A DNA stretch of 64,000 nt from Jiulongibacter sp966250325 (GCA_966250325.1 CBINGY010000009.1:32454-96453); one strand, 5' to 3'; shown: positions 54,890 through 63,235, counted from the first letter of the stretch. The notes: generated by a model not told the origin, from the letters alone. Numbers and translations are program-made.

Positions 54890-55240
54890 ATGATTACAGT
54901 AAAGCACCAAGGTGAGAATGTGATACGCATTCTCAAAAACAGTAACCGGTTTCAATTATACCCTCAGGAAATAATCAGACTCGAAGCCGAAGTGAACTAC
55001 ACCAGCCTTTTCACCGCTACCGACAACTTTATTATTGCAAAAACACTTAAAAAAGTGGAAGAACAGCTCGATCCGGACCTTTTCATACGAATTCATAAAA
55101 GTCATCTGGTCAATAAAAGGCTCATTGCAGGTATTGATTTCTCCAAAGAAAATAAAAGTATTATTCTGAAAACAGGAGAATCGCTTACCATCTCAAGAAG
55201 AAGATTAAAGGAAGTTATACGCTCAATAAATCCATACTAG
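54890..55240 (+). CDS. Stand-alone LytTR DNA-binding protein
   Basis: 116 residues from the ATG at 54890. A TTG at 54857 would add 11 residues but overlaps the likely -7 region (TTACTTTG, 54852-54859). The chain is one LytTR domain: QEIIRLEAEVNYTSLFTATD, LKKVEEQLDPDLFIRIHKSHLVNKRLIAG and LTISRRRLKEVIRSI. It has no receiver domain, so activity is probably set by abundance or another partner. LytTR proteins bind two 9-bp direct repeats about 12 bp apart; the repeats at 4321-4355 have that form. Single-gene unit with its own terminator. Confidence 0.92.
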   Translation: MITVKHQGENVIRILKNSNRFQLYPQEIIRLEAEVNYTSLFTATDNFIIAKTLKKVEEQLDPDLFIRIHKSHLVNKRLIAGIDFSKENKSIILKTGESLTISRRRLKEVIRSINPY

Positions 55241-55276
55241 TATTCTAATGTAATACTTTAGTGGTTAGGTAAACGG

Positions 55277-55308
55277 AAAGCAGTGAATCTATGATTTGCT
55301 GCTTTTTT
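55277..55308 (+). terminator. Intrinsic terminator after the LytTR gene
   Basis: AAAGCAGTGAATC (55277-55289) pairs with GATTTGCTGCTTT (55293-55305) in 13 pairs with two G-U, 3-base loop, then T-run. It touches the stop codon of the convergent gene at 55307. Confidence 0.85.
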
Positions 55309-56062
55309 ATTCAATTCTCGGGTAATTTCTTTTGGCGGCTGCAAGAGAAGTGCTGTTAAAATGCCACCATTCGCTTGTAATGGGTGAAAATCCGGCACGG
55401 ATCATCACTCCCCTGAGCAGTTCCCGGTTATTAATCTGTTTTTCAGTGAGAAGACCAGCTGCCAGCATCGCATCTTCTTTCCTCGGATAGGCCAGATCTC
55501 CAAAATAATCATAGGAGGTTCCCATATCTAATAGGGTATCCGCTTTCAGATCATAAATGGATAAGTCGATGGCACAGCCATAATTGTGCAGTGAACCCTC
55601 TGCGGGATCAGCCACATAGGCCTTGCGGGTCATTGGCGGAATAGAATCCAGGCTTCGCCATAAAATCTGTTGAACACCATGAGGTCTTACTGCATCAAAA
55701 ACCAAAAGGCGATAACCAGGAAAATCAGATTTTAACAGATCATTGGCCCTTTTTAGTTTGATTGCCACATCTTCGGGTAAATAGGCATTTGTGAGGTCCC
55801 CATAAACATCGGCTCCAAAGAAGTTCTCGGTAGTGGAATATTTGAGATCTACGAGAATACTACTATCCACCATTTGGATATTGATCAATCCTTGTTTCTG
55901 AAGACTTAGTTCCAGCACTCCCGGTTCACTTGGCTCTGAATGAGAAACTACCAGGGGTTTTTCAGAAATATCCTCCGTTTCATTGGAATTGTGTTCGCTG
56001 GTGCAGGAATACACCATCAACAGAATTAAAGGCCATACTTTTAAAATTATTCGTGATCTCAC
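55307..56062 (-). CDS. VanX-like D-Ala-D-Ala dipeptidase lipoprotein (M15D)
   Basis: 251 residues with lipoprotein signal LILLMVYSC. SLHNYGCAIDLSIYD gives the Zn-binding His and Asp, and SEWWHFN the third ligand with the catalytic Glu; VFDAVRPHGVQQ holds the conserved Arg. Being a lipoprotein it acts outside the inner membrane, probably on peptidoglycan-derived peptides, not as a resistance enzyme; no vanH or vanA-like genes are nearby. The SpmAB gene starts divergently 49 bases away. Confidence 0.88.
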   Translation of the reverse strand: MRSRIILKVWPLILLMVYSCTSEHNSNETEDISEKPLVVSHSEPSEPGVLELSLQKQGLINIQMVDSSILVDLKYSTTENFFGADVYGDLTNAYLPEDVAIKLKRANDLLKSDFPGYRLLVFDAVRPHGVQQILWRSLDSIPPMTRKAYVADPAEGSLHNYGCAIDLSIYDLKADTLLDMGTSYDYFGDLAYPRKEDAMLAAGLLTEKQINNRELLRGVMIRAGFSPITSEWWHFNSTSLAAAKRNYPRIE

Positions 56063-56110
56063 TATATTTCGGAATTGTGCTGCGAAAGATCGGCAGAAAA
56101 ATAATATCAG

Positions 56111-57349
56111 ATGGTTTTAAATTACGTTTGGGCTGGCTTTTTCCTGATTGCTCTGTTTGTTGGACTTCTCAAATACCTGTTTTTTCAGGATGAGGTTATT
56201 TTTGAGACCATGGTACGTGGGGTATTTGACTCTGCCAAAAGTGGGTTTGAGATTTCTTTGGCCTTGACAGGAGTCATGACGTTCTTTTTGGGAATTCTTA
56301 AAATCGGAGAAGAAGCGGGTGCCATCCGTCTTCTTAGCCGAATTATAGGACCGTTTTTCCGTAAGCTTTTTCCCGAGATTCCCGCTAGTCATCCGGCTCA
56401 TGGCCAGATGATGATGAATTTTTCAGCCAATATGCTGAATCTTGACAATGCAGCCACCCCATTTGGCTTAAAAGCTATGGAAAGTCTTCAGGAGCTTAAT
56501 CCGAGTAAGGATACCGCATCGAACTCCCAGATAATGTTCCTGGTAATTCAAACCTCCGGCCTTACACTGATCCCCATCAATATTATGACCTACAGGGCAA
56601 GTATGGGTGCGGCAGATCCGTCAGATGTATTTTTGCCTCTTCTCATCAGCACCTATTTTGCCACGCTAATTGCTCTTATCGCAGTAATGCTTAAGCAACG
56701 CATCAAGCTGTTTGACAAGACCATATTAAGCTGGCTGGGCGGAGTTACCGCATTGATAATAGCTCTTATCTGGTTCCTTTCAAATAAATCACAGCAGGAA
56801 ATCGAATCCTTTTCTAAAGTTTACAGTAATCTCATTATGCTCCTGGTTATCGTGGGTTTTGTGGGCGGAGGACTCTATAAAAAAGTGGACGTTTTCGATA
56901 CATTCATTCAGGGTGCTAAAGAAGGCTTTCATGTGGCCGTAAAGATTATCCCCTATCTTGTGGGTATGCTGGTGGCAATCAGTATGCTCAGAGACTCCGG
57001 AGTACTCAATTACATTACTGATGGTATCAAATTTTTCTTCTCTTTTTTTGGTTTTGACACGCGTTTCGTTGACGCCCTTCCGGTGGCCATTATGCGGCCT
57101 TTGTCTGGCAGCGGAGCACGTGGATTGATGATCGATGCCATGAAACCAGAGAATTTTGGACCAGACTCCTTCGTAGGCCGGCTGGGATGTATATTCCAGG
57201 GGGCTACAGATACAACATTCTATGTAGTTGCACTATACTTTGGTTCTGTAGGCGTAACAAAGGTTCGATATGCTATTCAGTACGGGCTTCTGGCAGATTT
57301 TGTCGGCATAGTGGCCGCAATTCTCACCGGGTATTTCTTTTTTGCTTAG
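56111..57349 (+). CDS. SpmA/SpmB fusion nucleoside-recognition membrane protein
   Basis: 412 residues, polytopic. Two Gate (nucleoside recognition) domains appear in tandem: ANMLNLDNAATPFGLKAMESL in the SpmA-like half and PVAIMRPLSGSGARGLMIDAM with GCIFQGATDTTFYV in the SpmB-like half. In Firmicutes spmA and spmB are separate spore genes; here they are one chain in an organism with no sign of sporulation. Possible role: transport of a nucleoside-like or peptidoglycan-linked compound, unproven. Stop shares TTAG with the convergent small gene. Confidence 0.88.
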   Translation: MVLNYVWAGFFLIALFVGLLKYLFFQDEVIFETMVRGVFDSAKSGFEISLALTGVMTFFLGILKIGEEAGAIRLLSRIIGPFFRKLFPEIPASHPAHGQMMMNFSANMLNLDNAATPFGLKAMESLQELNPSKDTASNSQIMFLVIQTSGLTLIPINIMTYRASMGAADPSDVFLPLLISTYFATLIALIAVMLKQRIKLFDKTILSWLGGVTALIIALIWFLSNKSQQEIESFSKVYSNLIMLLVIVGFVGGGLYKKVDVFDTFIQGAKEGFHVAVKIIPYLVGMLVAISMLRDSGVLNYITDGIKFFFSFFGFDTRFVDALPVAIMRPLSGSGARGLMIDAMKPENFGPDSFVGRLGCIFQGATDTTFYVVALYFGSVGVTKVRYAIQYGLLADFVGIVAAILTGYFFFA

Positions 57350-57546
57350 TGGCGTCTGCGGTAATTGAATCTGGTGGGTTTCTGACAGCTACCGTTGCTG
57401 CATCCGGAATTAAGTAATGCCTGAGCCAGAAAACCACCACCCAGAATGTACAGGAAAACATTGTGCCCGTACATAAAGGCCGCAATAAGCAGTGCAAGGG
57501 AAATTACTATATGAGTTATTCGCAGAAAAGTCCAGTTTCCAGTCAT
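57346..57546 (-). CDS. Small DUF2892-like membrane protein
   Basis: 66 residues from ATG 57546 (MTGNWTFLRITHIV). A longer frame adds 28 residues that are not hydrophobic and look unrelated. One or two helices (ITHIVISLALLIAAFMYGHN and FLYILGGGFLAQALLN) are followed by SGCSNGSCQ, a Cys pattern found in YgaP/DUF2892-type proteins. Function unknown. Overlaps the SpmAB stop by four bases. Confidence 0.7.
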   Translation of the reverse strand: MTGNWTFLRITHIVISLALLIAAFMYGHNVFLYILGGGFLAQALLNSGCSNGSCQKPTRFNYRRRH

Positions 57547-57699
57547 TTTTATACCATTTGGTGTATTGACAAAAAAAGAAAGTGGCCGGTTCCCGAAAGC
57601 TATATGACTGCTATCATACTTTTCTGTCAAATTCTCTTTCGTACACTATTTTCAACGCCGGGGAGCTTGCCGTTTTATAAATTTCGTATACGGATTAAA

Positions 57700-57728
57700 T
57701 AATTTTGTTGGGTGCATTCCTAATTTTG
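57700..57728 (+). promoter_or_regulatory. Two identical -7 elements 21 bp apart
   Basis: TAATTTTG occurs at 57700-57707 and again at 57721-57728, both exact matches, 59-87 bases before the ATG at 57787. Two start points, or one promoter with a spare copy, are possible. No TTG sits at the usual -33 distance for either. Confidence 0.45.
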
Positions 57729-57786
57729 ACTCATGAACGAAAATTTATCGAAGATAAAATCTAACCCTTAAAAACTCGATTTACCG

Positions 57787-58941
57787 ATGAAAACCAAATC
57801 TTTGTATCTGATTTACTTATTTACAGGGTTAACCATTGCCATTTTCTCCTGTTCCAAAAGCGGCACCAAAGCACTTGAGAAAGGTGATTACTACAATGCT
57901 GTTTTGCAGGCAGTAGAAAAACTCCGGAAGGACATCGACAATGATAAATCACTTGATGTTTTACCTCAGGCTTATTCCGCAGCCTCAGAGGAACTGCTTG
58001 CAGATATCTCACAGGCCAGAAATGCAAATCAGCAGTTCAGATGGGAAAGAGTACTTGATGGATATTCCAAACTGAACAATATGCATGATCTTATTGCACG
58101 TTGTGTGCCCTGCAGGCGTGCTGTTAGCCCAACTGCCTATTTTAAGGAAGCTGAAAATGCACGCGAGATGGCTGCAGAAGAAAGATATATTTTTGCTCAG
58201 CAAATGCTTGACAAAGGAACCATCGAGGGAGGAAGAGCCGCTTTTGAATCTTTTCAAACCTTATTTGACTTTGCTCCGAATTTTAAAGATGTTCGTACAA
58301 AACTGGATGAAGCTTTAAATGCCGGATCCTATCATGTAGTGGTAGAACAGCCCGTTGTAAACTCCAGACTGTACAATCTGAGCAACGAATACTTCCAGGA
58401 TCGTATTAATGAATTTCTACGAGAGAATAAGCGAATGAATAAGTTTATCCGGTTTTATTCTCCTGAAGAGGCTAAAGAAGTACGACTTCAGCCTGATCAC
58501 GTGGTAAAACTGCAATTTCTTGATTTTGTAGTGGGCGAAACACTTCTCGAAAAGAACTCGGCCACCGTAACCAGTAAAGACAGTGTGAAGACCGGAACTG
58601 CCAAAATTAACGGCAAAAATGTGGATGTTTATGGAAAAGTCACAGCAAAGCTGGACAAATACAGAAAGGTGGTAAGCAGCAAAGGCATCATGTCGATGGA
58701 AATTATTGATTTCCAGGCTAACCGAACGTTGAAAAAAGAAGAATTCCCGGGCGAATTTGTATGGGTAAATGAATGGGCCAGTTTCAATGGCGATGAGCGT
58801 GCCCTCACCGATGCCGAACTCGCACTTACCCGAAAAAAGGAGGAACTTCCGCCTCCCCCAACCCAGCTGTTTGTAGAATTTTGTAAACCTATCTATAACC
58901 AGTTTACCAGCAGAATAAGACGATTCTACGATGACTATTAA
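57787..58941 (+). CDS. Lipoprotein of unknown function with helical N-terminal half
   Basis: 384 residues; lipoprotein signal LTIAIFSCSKSG. Residues about 28-185 look like TPR-type helices (ALEKGDYYNAVLQAVEKLRK, RGRAAFESFQTLFDFAPNFK-like text) and include CVPCRR. The C-terminal half is beta-rich (VVKLQFLDFVVGETL, KINGKNVDVYGKVTAKL, IMSMEIIDFQANRTL) and ends RIRRFYDDY. I recognise no named family. It is a single-gene unit between a small promoter region and a two-way terminator, so it is probably a real envelope protein. Confidence 0.8.
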   Translation: MKTKSLYLIYLFTGLTIAIFSCSKSGTKALEKGDYYNAVLQAVEKLRKDIDNDKSLDVLPQAYSAASEELLADISQARNANQQFRWERVLDGYSKLNNMHDLIARCVPCRRAVSPTAYFKEAENAREMAAEERYIFAQQMLDKGTIEGGRAAFESFQTLFDFAPNFKDVRTKLDEALNAGSYHVVVEQPVVNSRLYNLSNEYFQDRINEFLRENKRMNKFIRFYSPEEAKEVRLQPDHVVKLQFLDFVVGETLLEKNSATVTSKDSVKTGTAKINGKNVDVYGKVTAKLDKYRKVVSSKGIMSMEIIDFQANRTLKKEEFPGEFVWVNEWASFNGDERALTDAELALTRKKEELPPPPTQLFVEFCKPIYNQFTSRIRRFYDDY

Positions 58942-58943
58942 AT

Positions 58944-58974
58944 AAAAAATCCCGGTTTCCACCGGGATTTTTTT
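58944..58974. terminator. Bidirectional intrinsic terminator
   Basis: ATCCCGGT (58949-58956) pairs with ACCGGGAT (58961-58968) around a 4-base loop. An A-run on the left and a T-run on the right give U-tracts in both directions, so it can end the lipoprotein gene and the convergent rng gene. Confidence 0.92.
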
Positions 58975-58985
58975 ACATCACGCTT

Positions 58986-60539
58986 CTAATTTATTTCAAT
59001 TTCTTCGCCGTGGGAATTGATAAAGTGGAAATCGGTTACTCCGAGTGAAGAGTCTTTGACCAGCTTTATCCATCGCTTATATTTCATAAACCATTTGATT
59101 TGTCTCGAAATCAAACCTTCCCGGTAATAGGCATAAAGGAAAGGATGCAATATGATGCTGATCGTACCCTCATTCTGTTTTTCCAACAGATGCTCCAGAT
59201 GATTCTCAAGAAGATCGGTAACCGCAATACTTGCTTGTATACTTCCCGTCCCATTACAGGTAGGGCACTTTTCCTTGGTTACTATGTTCATCTCAGGCCT
59301 CACACGCTGACGCGTAATCTGGGCCAATCCGAATTTTGTAATAGGCAGAATGGTGTATTTGGAGCGGTCACCCTTCATTTCGGCTTTCAGGGCGTCATTC
59401 ACCTCTTTTCTGTTCTGGGCCTTTTTCATGTCAATGAAATCGACCACCACAATACCTCCCATATCACGTAGCCTAAGCTGTCTGGCGATCTCCGCTGCAG
59501 CTTCCTTATTTACGTTTACGGCAGTTGCTTCTTGATCCTCTTCGCGGGTTGATTTATTCCCACTGTTCACATCGATTACATGAAGGGCTTCTGTATGTTC
59601 GATGATGAGATATCCTCCACTCGGCAGACTCACTGATCGGCCAAAAAGCGACTTAAGCTGTTTTTCGATTCCAAACTGTTCAAAAAGCTTGGCTTTACCG
59701 CTGTGAAGTTTAAGAATCTTAACCTTTTCCGGAGCAATACTTTGAAGAAGACTTTTGATTTTGGCGAAATTATCTTTGGAATCGACAATCACATTATCAA
59801 AGTCATCATTCAACATATCTCGCAGTAGCGAGGCCGCCCTATCCATCTCAGAAACTATTCGGTCTCTGGGTTTGGCTTTCTTCAACTGCTGGATACCATT
59901 CTCCCATTTTTCTACACATTCCTCAAGGTCTCTTTTCAGATCCTCGATATCTTTTCCTTCTGCAACTGTCCGTACAATAACCCCGAAATTTTCAGGTTTT
60001 ACCGAATTCAACAGCTTATGAAGTCTTTGTCTCTCCTGCTTTGAAGTAATTTTCTTCGAAATATTTACCGCACTGGCAAAGGGCACCAGTACAACGTACC
60101 GGCCCGCAATAGAGATATCGCATGAAAGCCTCGGTCCTTTGGAGGATATAGGCTCTTTCACAACCTGAACGAGAATAGGCTGGCCCTTAGTAAGTACCTC
60201 TGTAACCTTTCCGAGTTTATCTATTTGCGGCTGCATTTTAAAGCCTTTCAGTCTTGTGCTATAAGGCTTTTTGTTCAGTATACCTTTGGTATAGGCATTT
60301 ACAGAACGAATGTTCGGACTAAGATCGTGGTAATGAAGGAAAGCATCTTTTTCATAACCGATGTCAATAAAAGCTGCATTCAGACCTGAGACCACTTTCT
60401 TAACCGTTCCCAAATAGATATCACCCACCGAAAATTGATTCTCGGCCTGGTCCACGTGGTATTCAATAAGACGCTTATCCTGCGTAAGAGCTATCCGCTC
60501 TCCGTTCTGCGTGGTACTTATGAATAATTCGTTGCTCAA
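58986..60539 (-). CDS. rng: Ribonuclease G/E family endoribonuclease
   Basis: 517 residues. The S1 domain (residues about 38-130: GDIYLGTVKKVVSGLNAAFIDIGYEKDAF, with a family-typical insert) is followed by an RNase-H-like fold and a DNase-I-like catalytic part in which HVIDVNSGN and VVVDFIDM supply the two metal-binding Asp. CPTCNGTGSI is the Zn-link for dimerisation. It lacks the long degradosome tail of RNase E, so RNase G-like. It trims rRNA 5' ends and turns over mRNA. Upstream a terminator at 60578-60629 separates it from the 29-residue gene. Confidence 0.95.
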   Translation of the reverse strand: MSNELFISTTQNGERIALTQDKRLIEYHVDQAENQFSVGDIYLGTVKKVVSGLNAAFIDIGYEKDAFLHYHDLSPNIRSVNAYTKGILNKKPYSTRLKGFKMQPQIDKLGKVTEVLTKGQPILVQVVKEPISSKGPRLSCDISIAGRYVVLVPFASAVNISKKITSKQERQRLHKLLNSVKPENFGVIVRTVAEGKDIEDLKRDLEECVEKWENGIQQLKKAKPRDRIVSEMDRAASLLRDMLNDDFDNVIVDSKDNFAKIKSLLQSIAPEKVKILKLHSGKAKLFEQFGIEKQLKSLFGRSVSLPSGGYLIIEHTEALHVIDVNSGNKSTREEDQEATAVNVNKEAAAEIARQLRLRDMGGIVVVDFIDMKKAQNRKEVNDALKAEMKGDRSKYTILPITKFGLAQITRQRVRPEMNIVTKEKCPTCNGTGSIQASIAVTDLLENHLEHLLEKQNEGTISIILHPFLYAYYREGLISRQIKWFMKYKRWIKLVKDSSLGVTDFHFINSHGEEIEIN

Positions 60540-60577
60540 ATTTGAGTTAGAATTAGTGGGTTGATAAATAGTGATAT

Positions 60578-60629
60578 AAAAAAAAGCAATTAACAGAAGG
60601 GCACGAAACCTCTATCTTCTGTTAACTGC
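60578..60629 (-). terminator. Terminator after the 29-residue gene
   Basis: Read on the minus strand: GCAGTTAACAGAAG (60629-60616), a 16-base loop, then CTTCTGTTAATTGC (60599-60586), 13 of 14 pairs, followed by eight T (60585-60578). It lies between the small gene and rng. Confidence 0.8.
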
Positions 60630-60672
60630 TAATTTACAAGAAGAATAAAGCGAATTTACCCCCCGGAAGAAA

Positions 60673-60762
60673 TTACTTCTTTTTGTGACGGTTTTTTCTT
60701 AGACGCTTCTTTCTTTTGTGAGTAGACATCTTATGTCTCTTTCTTTTCTTTCCGCAAGGCAT
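60673..60762 (-). CDS. 29-residue AURKAIP1/COX24-type ribosomal protein
   Basis: A very short basic gene: it starts MPCGKKRKRHKM, continues STHKRKKRLRKNRHKKK and then stops. This pattern is the AURKAIP1/COX24 (mitochondrial mS38-like) domain, a tiny conserved protein of Bacteroidota ribosomes. 19 of 29 residues are Lys, Arg or His-type basics and there are no acidic ones, as for rRNA-binding peptides. It has a full promoter 96 bases upstream (60858-60888) and a terminator downstream, which argues strongly for a real gene. It lies between rng and the TPR gene on the same strand. Confidence 0.9.
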   Translation of the reverse strand: MPCGKKRKRHKMSTHKRKKRLRKNRHKKK

Positions 60763-60851
60763 AGTAGTATCTTTCTTGGCTCATCCCCACAGAGCCATTT
60801 TAATAATCATAGTCTTTATGAACTGCCTCCGGGGTGAGGCCTCTCAAAATC
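60763..60851 (-). other. Structured mRNA leader of the 29-residue gene with a 9-codon uORF
   Basis: Between the expected transcription start (about 60851) and the small gene there are two hairpins: GCCTC/GAGGC (60825-60829 with 60836-60840) and TGGCTC/GAGCCA (60777-60782 with 60792-60797). A tiny ORF at 60781-60810 on the minus strand reads MIIKMALWG and stops inside the second hairpin. A cis-acting control element or leader peptide is possible. Confidence 0.35.
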
Positions 60852-60857
60852 GAACCG

Positions 60858-60888
60858 CAAAAGTAAAAATTACTTTAGACTTTCCAAA
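60858..60888 (-). promoter_or_regulatory. Full -33/-7 promoter for the 29-residue gene
   Basis: On the minus strand TTTG (60888-60885), 19 bases, then TACTTTTG (60865-60858): both consensus elements at the preferred spacing. The -33 part lies inside the end of the TPR gene. Confidence 0.7.
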
Positions 60889-61685
60889 GTCCTTGTCACC
60901 TCTGTTTTTAGAACCTCATCAATATCTTCTGAAATAACTTCATTCAGTAGAGATCTGGCCTCCTCTTTCTTTCCAAGTTCAATAAAACTGTAGGCCAGAC
61001 CTATTCTTGCATTAATATTTGCAGGATCAATTTTCAGTACATCCTGAAATCTGGCCACAGCCCTGTCATACTGACCCGATTGCATGGATAGGGCACCCAT
61101 ACTCATAATGGCCGGCACATATTTCGGATTTACGTCAAGCACCTGTCTAAGCATCATGATCCCCTGCATGGGTGAGGATGAAGAAACGTAAGTCATCGCC
61201 ATATTTGTTTTGGCATGCAGGTCATTCGGGTTAATCGCCAGTGCTTTATTATAGACTTCTCTGGTTTTCTCAGCAAGTTTCTCCTTTTCCACGGGATTTA
61301 AACTGAGCGAAAAAGCCTGATAAAACTTATCGCCGGCATCGAGCCAGCCAGAAATGTCACCCTTTATTTCAGCATATCGCTCCGCATATATGGCAGAGCT
61401 GTCAAAGGCATTAATACCCAGAAAAAATTCACTTATTAATTTGAGCTTATCCCCTTCAGGTGCTGAAGAACTACGTAATTCTTTAAGTTGTTTATTCTGC
61501 TCGGCCGTTAGCTCAAAAGCAGGGTGGGTTTCCTTAGCGGAAGACTGTTTCTCACCGGCAGATTGACTTTGACTACCCTTTTCCGAAACCACAGTTTTAG
61601 GCAATAAAAATAAGACGATACTTATCGCTATCCCAGAAACTATGACAATACCAAAACGGGAATTAATATTCAATCTGCCGGCCAT
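60870..61685 (-). CDS. Membrane-anchored tetratricopeptide repeat protein
   Basis: 271 residues from MAGRLNINSRFG (ATG at 61685; a longer start would overlap HU). One transmembrane anchor (FGIVIVSGIAISIVLFLLP) is followed by a Ser/Lys/Glu linker and four or five TPR units: EVYNKALAINPNDLHAKTNM, MLRQVLDVNPKYVPAIMSMG, AVARFQDVLKIDPANINARI and GLAYSFIELGKKEEARSLLN. A scaffold for protein assembly facing the periplasm is likely; partner unknown. It is 13 bases downstream of HU and probably shares its promoter. Confidence 0.88.
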   Translation of the reverse strand: MAGRLNINSRFGIVIVSGIAISIVLFLLPKTVVSEKGSQSQSAGEKQSSAKETHPAFELTAEQNKQLKELRSSSAPEGDKLKLISEFFLGINAFDSSAIYAERYAEIKGDISGWLDAGDKFYQAFSLSLNPVEKEKLAEKTREVYNKALAINPNDLHAKTNMAMTYVSSSSPMQGIMMLRQVLDVNPKYVPAIMSMGALSMQSGQYDRAVARFQDVLKIDPANINARIGLAYSFIELGKKEEARSLLNEVISEDIDEVLKTEVTRTLESLK

Positions 61686-61698
61686 TAGAAACGCGTGA

Positions 61699-61983
61699 TT
61701 ACTTGATTTTGGCTTTGATAGCCTCAACAAACTCTTTTGAAGGCTTAAAGCTTGGAACGAAATGCTCTGGAACCGTTACTGTTGTTTTTTTCGAAATGTT
61801 ACGAGCCTTCTTTGCTGCTCTTTTCTTATTTACAAAACTTCCGAAGCCTCTTACATACAGTGCTTCTCCTTCACCCAAAGTCTCCTTTACTGTTACGAAA
61901 AATGCTTCAAGGGTACTTGAAACGCTGGCTTTGTCCACACCAGTTTTTTCTGAAATTGCTGCAATTGCCTCTGCTTTAGTCAC
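61699..61983 (-). CDS. HU-family nucleoid DNA-binding protein
   Basis: 94 residues. MTKAEAIAAISEKTGVDKAS gives the first helices, and YVRGFGSFVNKKRAAKKARN starts the DNA-binding arm. Instead of the usual RNPxTGxxI core the arm reads ISKKTTVTVPEHFVPSFKPS, a known Bacteroidota variation. The chain ends FVEAIKAKIK. Bends and compacts DNA as a dimer. It has the best promoter in the window (62048-62080), fitting high expression. Confidence 0.93.
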   Translation of the reverse strand: MTKAEAIAAISEKTGVDKASVSSTLEAFFVTVKETLGEGEALYVRGFGSFVNKKRAAKKARNISKKTTVTVPEHFVPSFKPSKEFVEAIKAKIK

Positions 61984-62047
61984 GATCTGATTTGTTTTTA
62001 GTTATACTTTAGAGATAATAAGGTATTGTCTCTTTATTTTGCTGTCG

Positions 62048-62080
62048 CAAAGATAGACACTTTGAATTCACGAGCACAAA
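62048..62080 (-). promoter_or_regulatory. Full -33/-7 promoter for HU
   Basis: Minus strand: TTTG (62080-62077), 21 bases, TATCTTTG (62055-62048). Transcription starts near 62041, leaving a leader of about 58 bases. Confidence 0.7.
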
Positions 62081-62169
62081 TTATTCAAATTTTTTTCAAG
62101 ATAATTTGTTAACTGTAAGCCAGTTACATTTCGTTTGCCTTGAAATAAGTAAATATTTTCTAAAATCAA

Positions 62170-63222
62170 ATGCTTTCTGCCAAAATTATTGAGTGGTATC
62201 AAAAGAATCGAAGGGATCTTCCCTGGAGAGAAACAAGAGACCCGTATTACATCTGGCTTTCAGAGGTTATTTTACAGCAAACACGTGTGGTGCAAGGTTT
62301 ACCTTATTATCAGCGATTTATCACTACGTTTCCAACAGTATCTGATCTGGCACACGCATCTGATGACGAAGTACTCAGACTCTGGCAAGGGCTCGGCTAC
62401 TATTCCAGAGCCAGAAACCTGCATAAAACCGCCAGGTATATAACCGACAAACTGGAGGCTACTTTCCCTGATACCTATGAAGGATTACTCAAATTACCCG
62501 GAATAGGCCCATACACCGCTGCGGCAATTGCATCATTTGCTTTTGACCGGAAAAACGCCGTGATTGACGGGAATGTATATCGTGTTCTTTCAAGAATATA
62601 CGAGATTGATATTCCGATTAACTCTTCAAAAGGCATAAAGTATTTCGCGGATCTCGCTAATGAACTCATACCGGGTTCAAATCCGGCAGACTTCAATCAG
62701 GGTCTTATGGAGCTGGGTGCCACGGTTTGTGTGCCCCGAAATCCCGATTGCCCTGCCTGCCCCGTCTTTACGGAATGTATGGCCAGAAAAAATCAATCTT
62801 TTCACAATTTTCCCGCTAAAAAAGGCAAGACCAAGGTAAGAACAAGACACTTCAATTATCTGATTCTGACAGACAGAGACAAGACATATCTCCAAAAGAG
62901 GGGTGATGACGACATCTGGCGAGGTCTTTATGAATTTTTACTTATTGAAACTGAAGAGGAGGTGAAAGATCCATTATCGTTATCTCAATGGCATTCAGAA
63001 TTAGAAGGAGGTAAGATGCCACAGAAGTTACTTCATGAAAAACATCTCCTGAGTCACCAACGGATAGAAGCTGTTTTCTGGCAGGTAGAGGCGGCTAATT
63101 TGCCTTCCAAACTTCAGGGAAAGTTTTATAACCAGGAAGAAATTGAAAAACTGCCTAAACCCAGACTGGTGGAAAAATTTTTATTGAACTACTCAGATAA
63201 GCACGTAACTTTAAAGAACTAA
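62170..63222 (+). CDS. mutY: A/G-specific adenine glycosylase
   Basis: 350 residues; removes adenine mispaired with 8-oxoguanine. WYQKNRRDLPWRETRDPYYIWLSEVILQQTRV holds the catalytic Glu, and LLKLPGIGPYTAAAIASFAF is the helix-hairpin-helix with VIDGNVYRVLSR supplying the catalytic Asp. CVPRNPDCPACPVFTEC is the C-x6-C-x2-C-x5-C [4Fe-4S] loop. The C-terminal 120 residues are the NUDIX-like 8-oxoG recognition domain. ssb starts 13 bases later, so the two DNA-maintenance genes are probably co-transcribed. It is divergent from HU. Confidence 0.96.
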   Translation: MLSAKIIEWYQKNRRDLPWRETRDPYYIWLSEVILQQTRVVQGLPYYQRFITTFPTVSDLAHASDDEVLRLWQGLGYYSRARNLHKTARYITDKLEATFPDTYEGLLKLPGIGPYTAAAIASFAFDRKNAVIDGNVYRVLSRIYEIDIPINSSKGIKYFADLANELIPGSNPADFNQGLMELGATVCVPRNPDCPACPVFTECMARKNQSFHNFPAKKGKTKVRTRHFNYLILTDRDKTYLQKRGDDDIWRGLYEFLLIETEEEVKDPLSLSQWHSELEGGKMPQKLLHEKHLLSHQRIEAVFWQVEAANLPSKLQGKFYNQEEIEKLPKPRLVEKFLLNYSDKHVTLKN

Positions 63223-63235
63223 ATCAAAGAAAATT

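Noticed and set aside
55307..56062. Vancomycin resistance gene
   Set aside because: VanX-like fold, but it is a lipoprotein and no vanH/vanA-type partner genes are present; a cell-wall peptide role is more likely.
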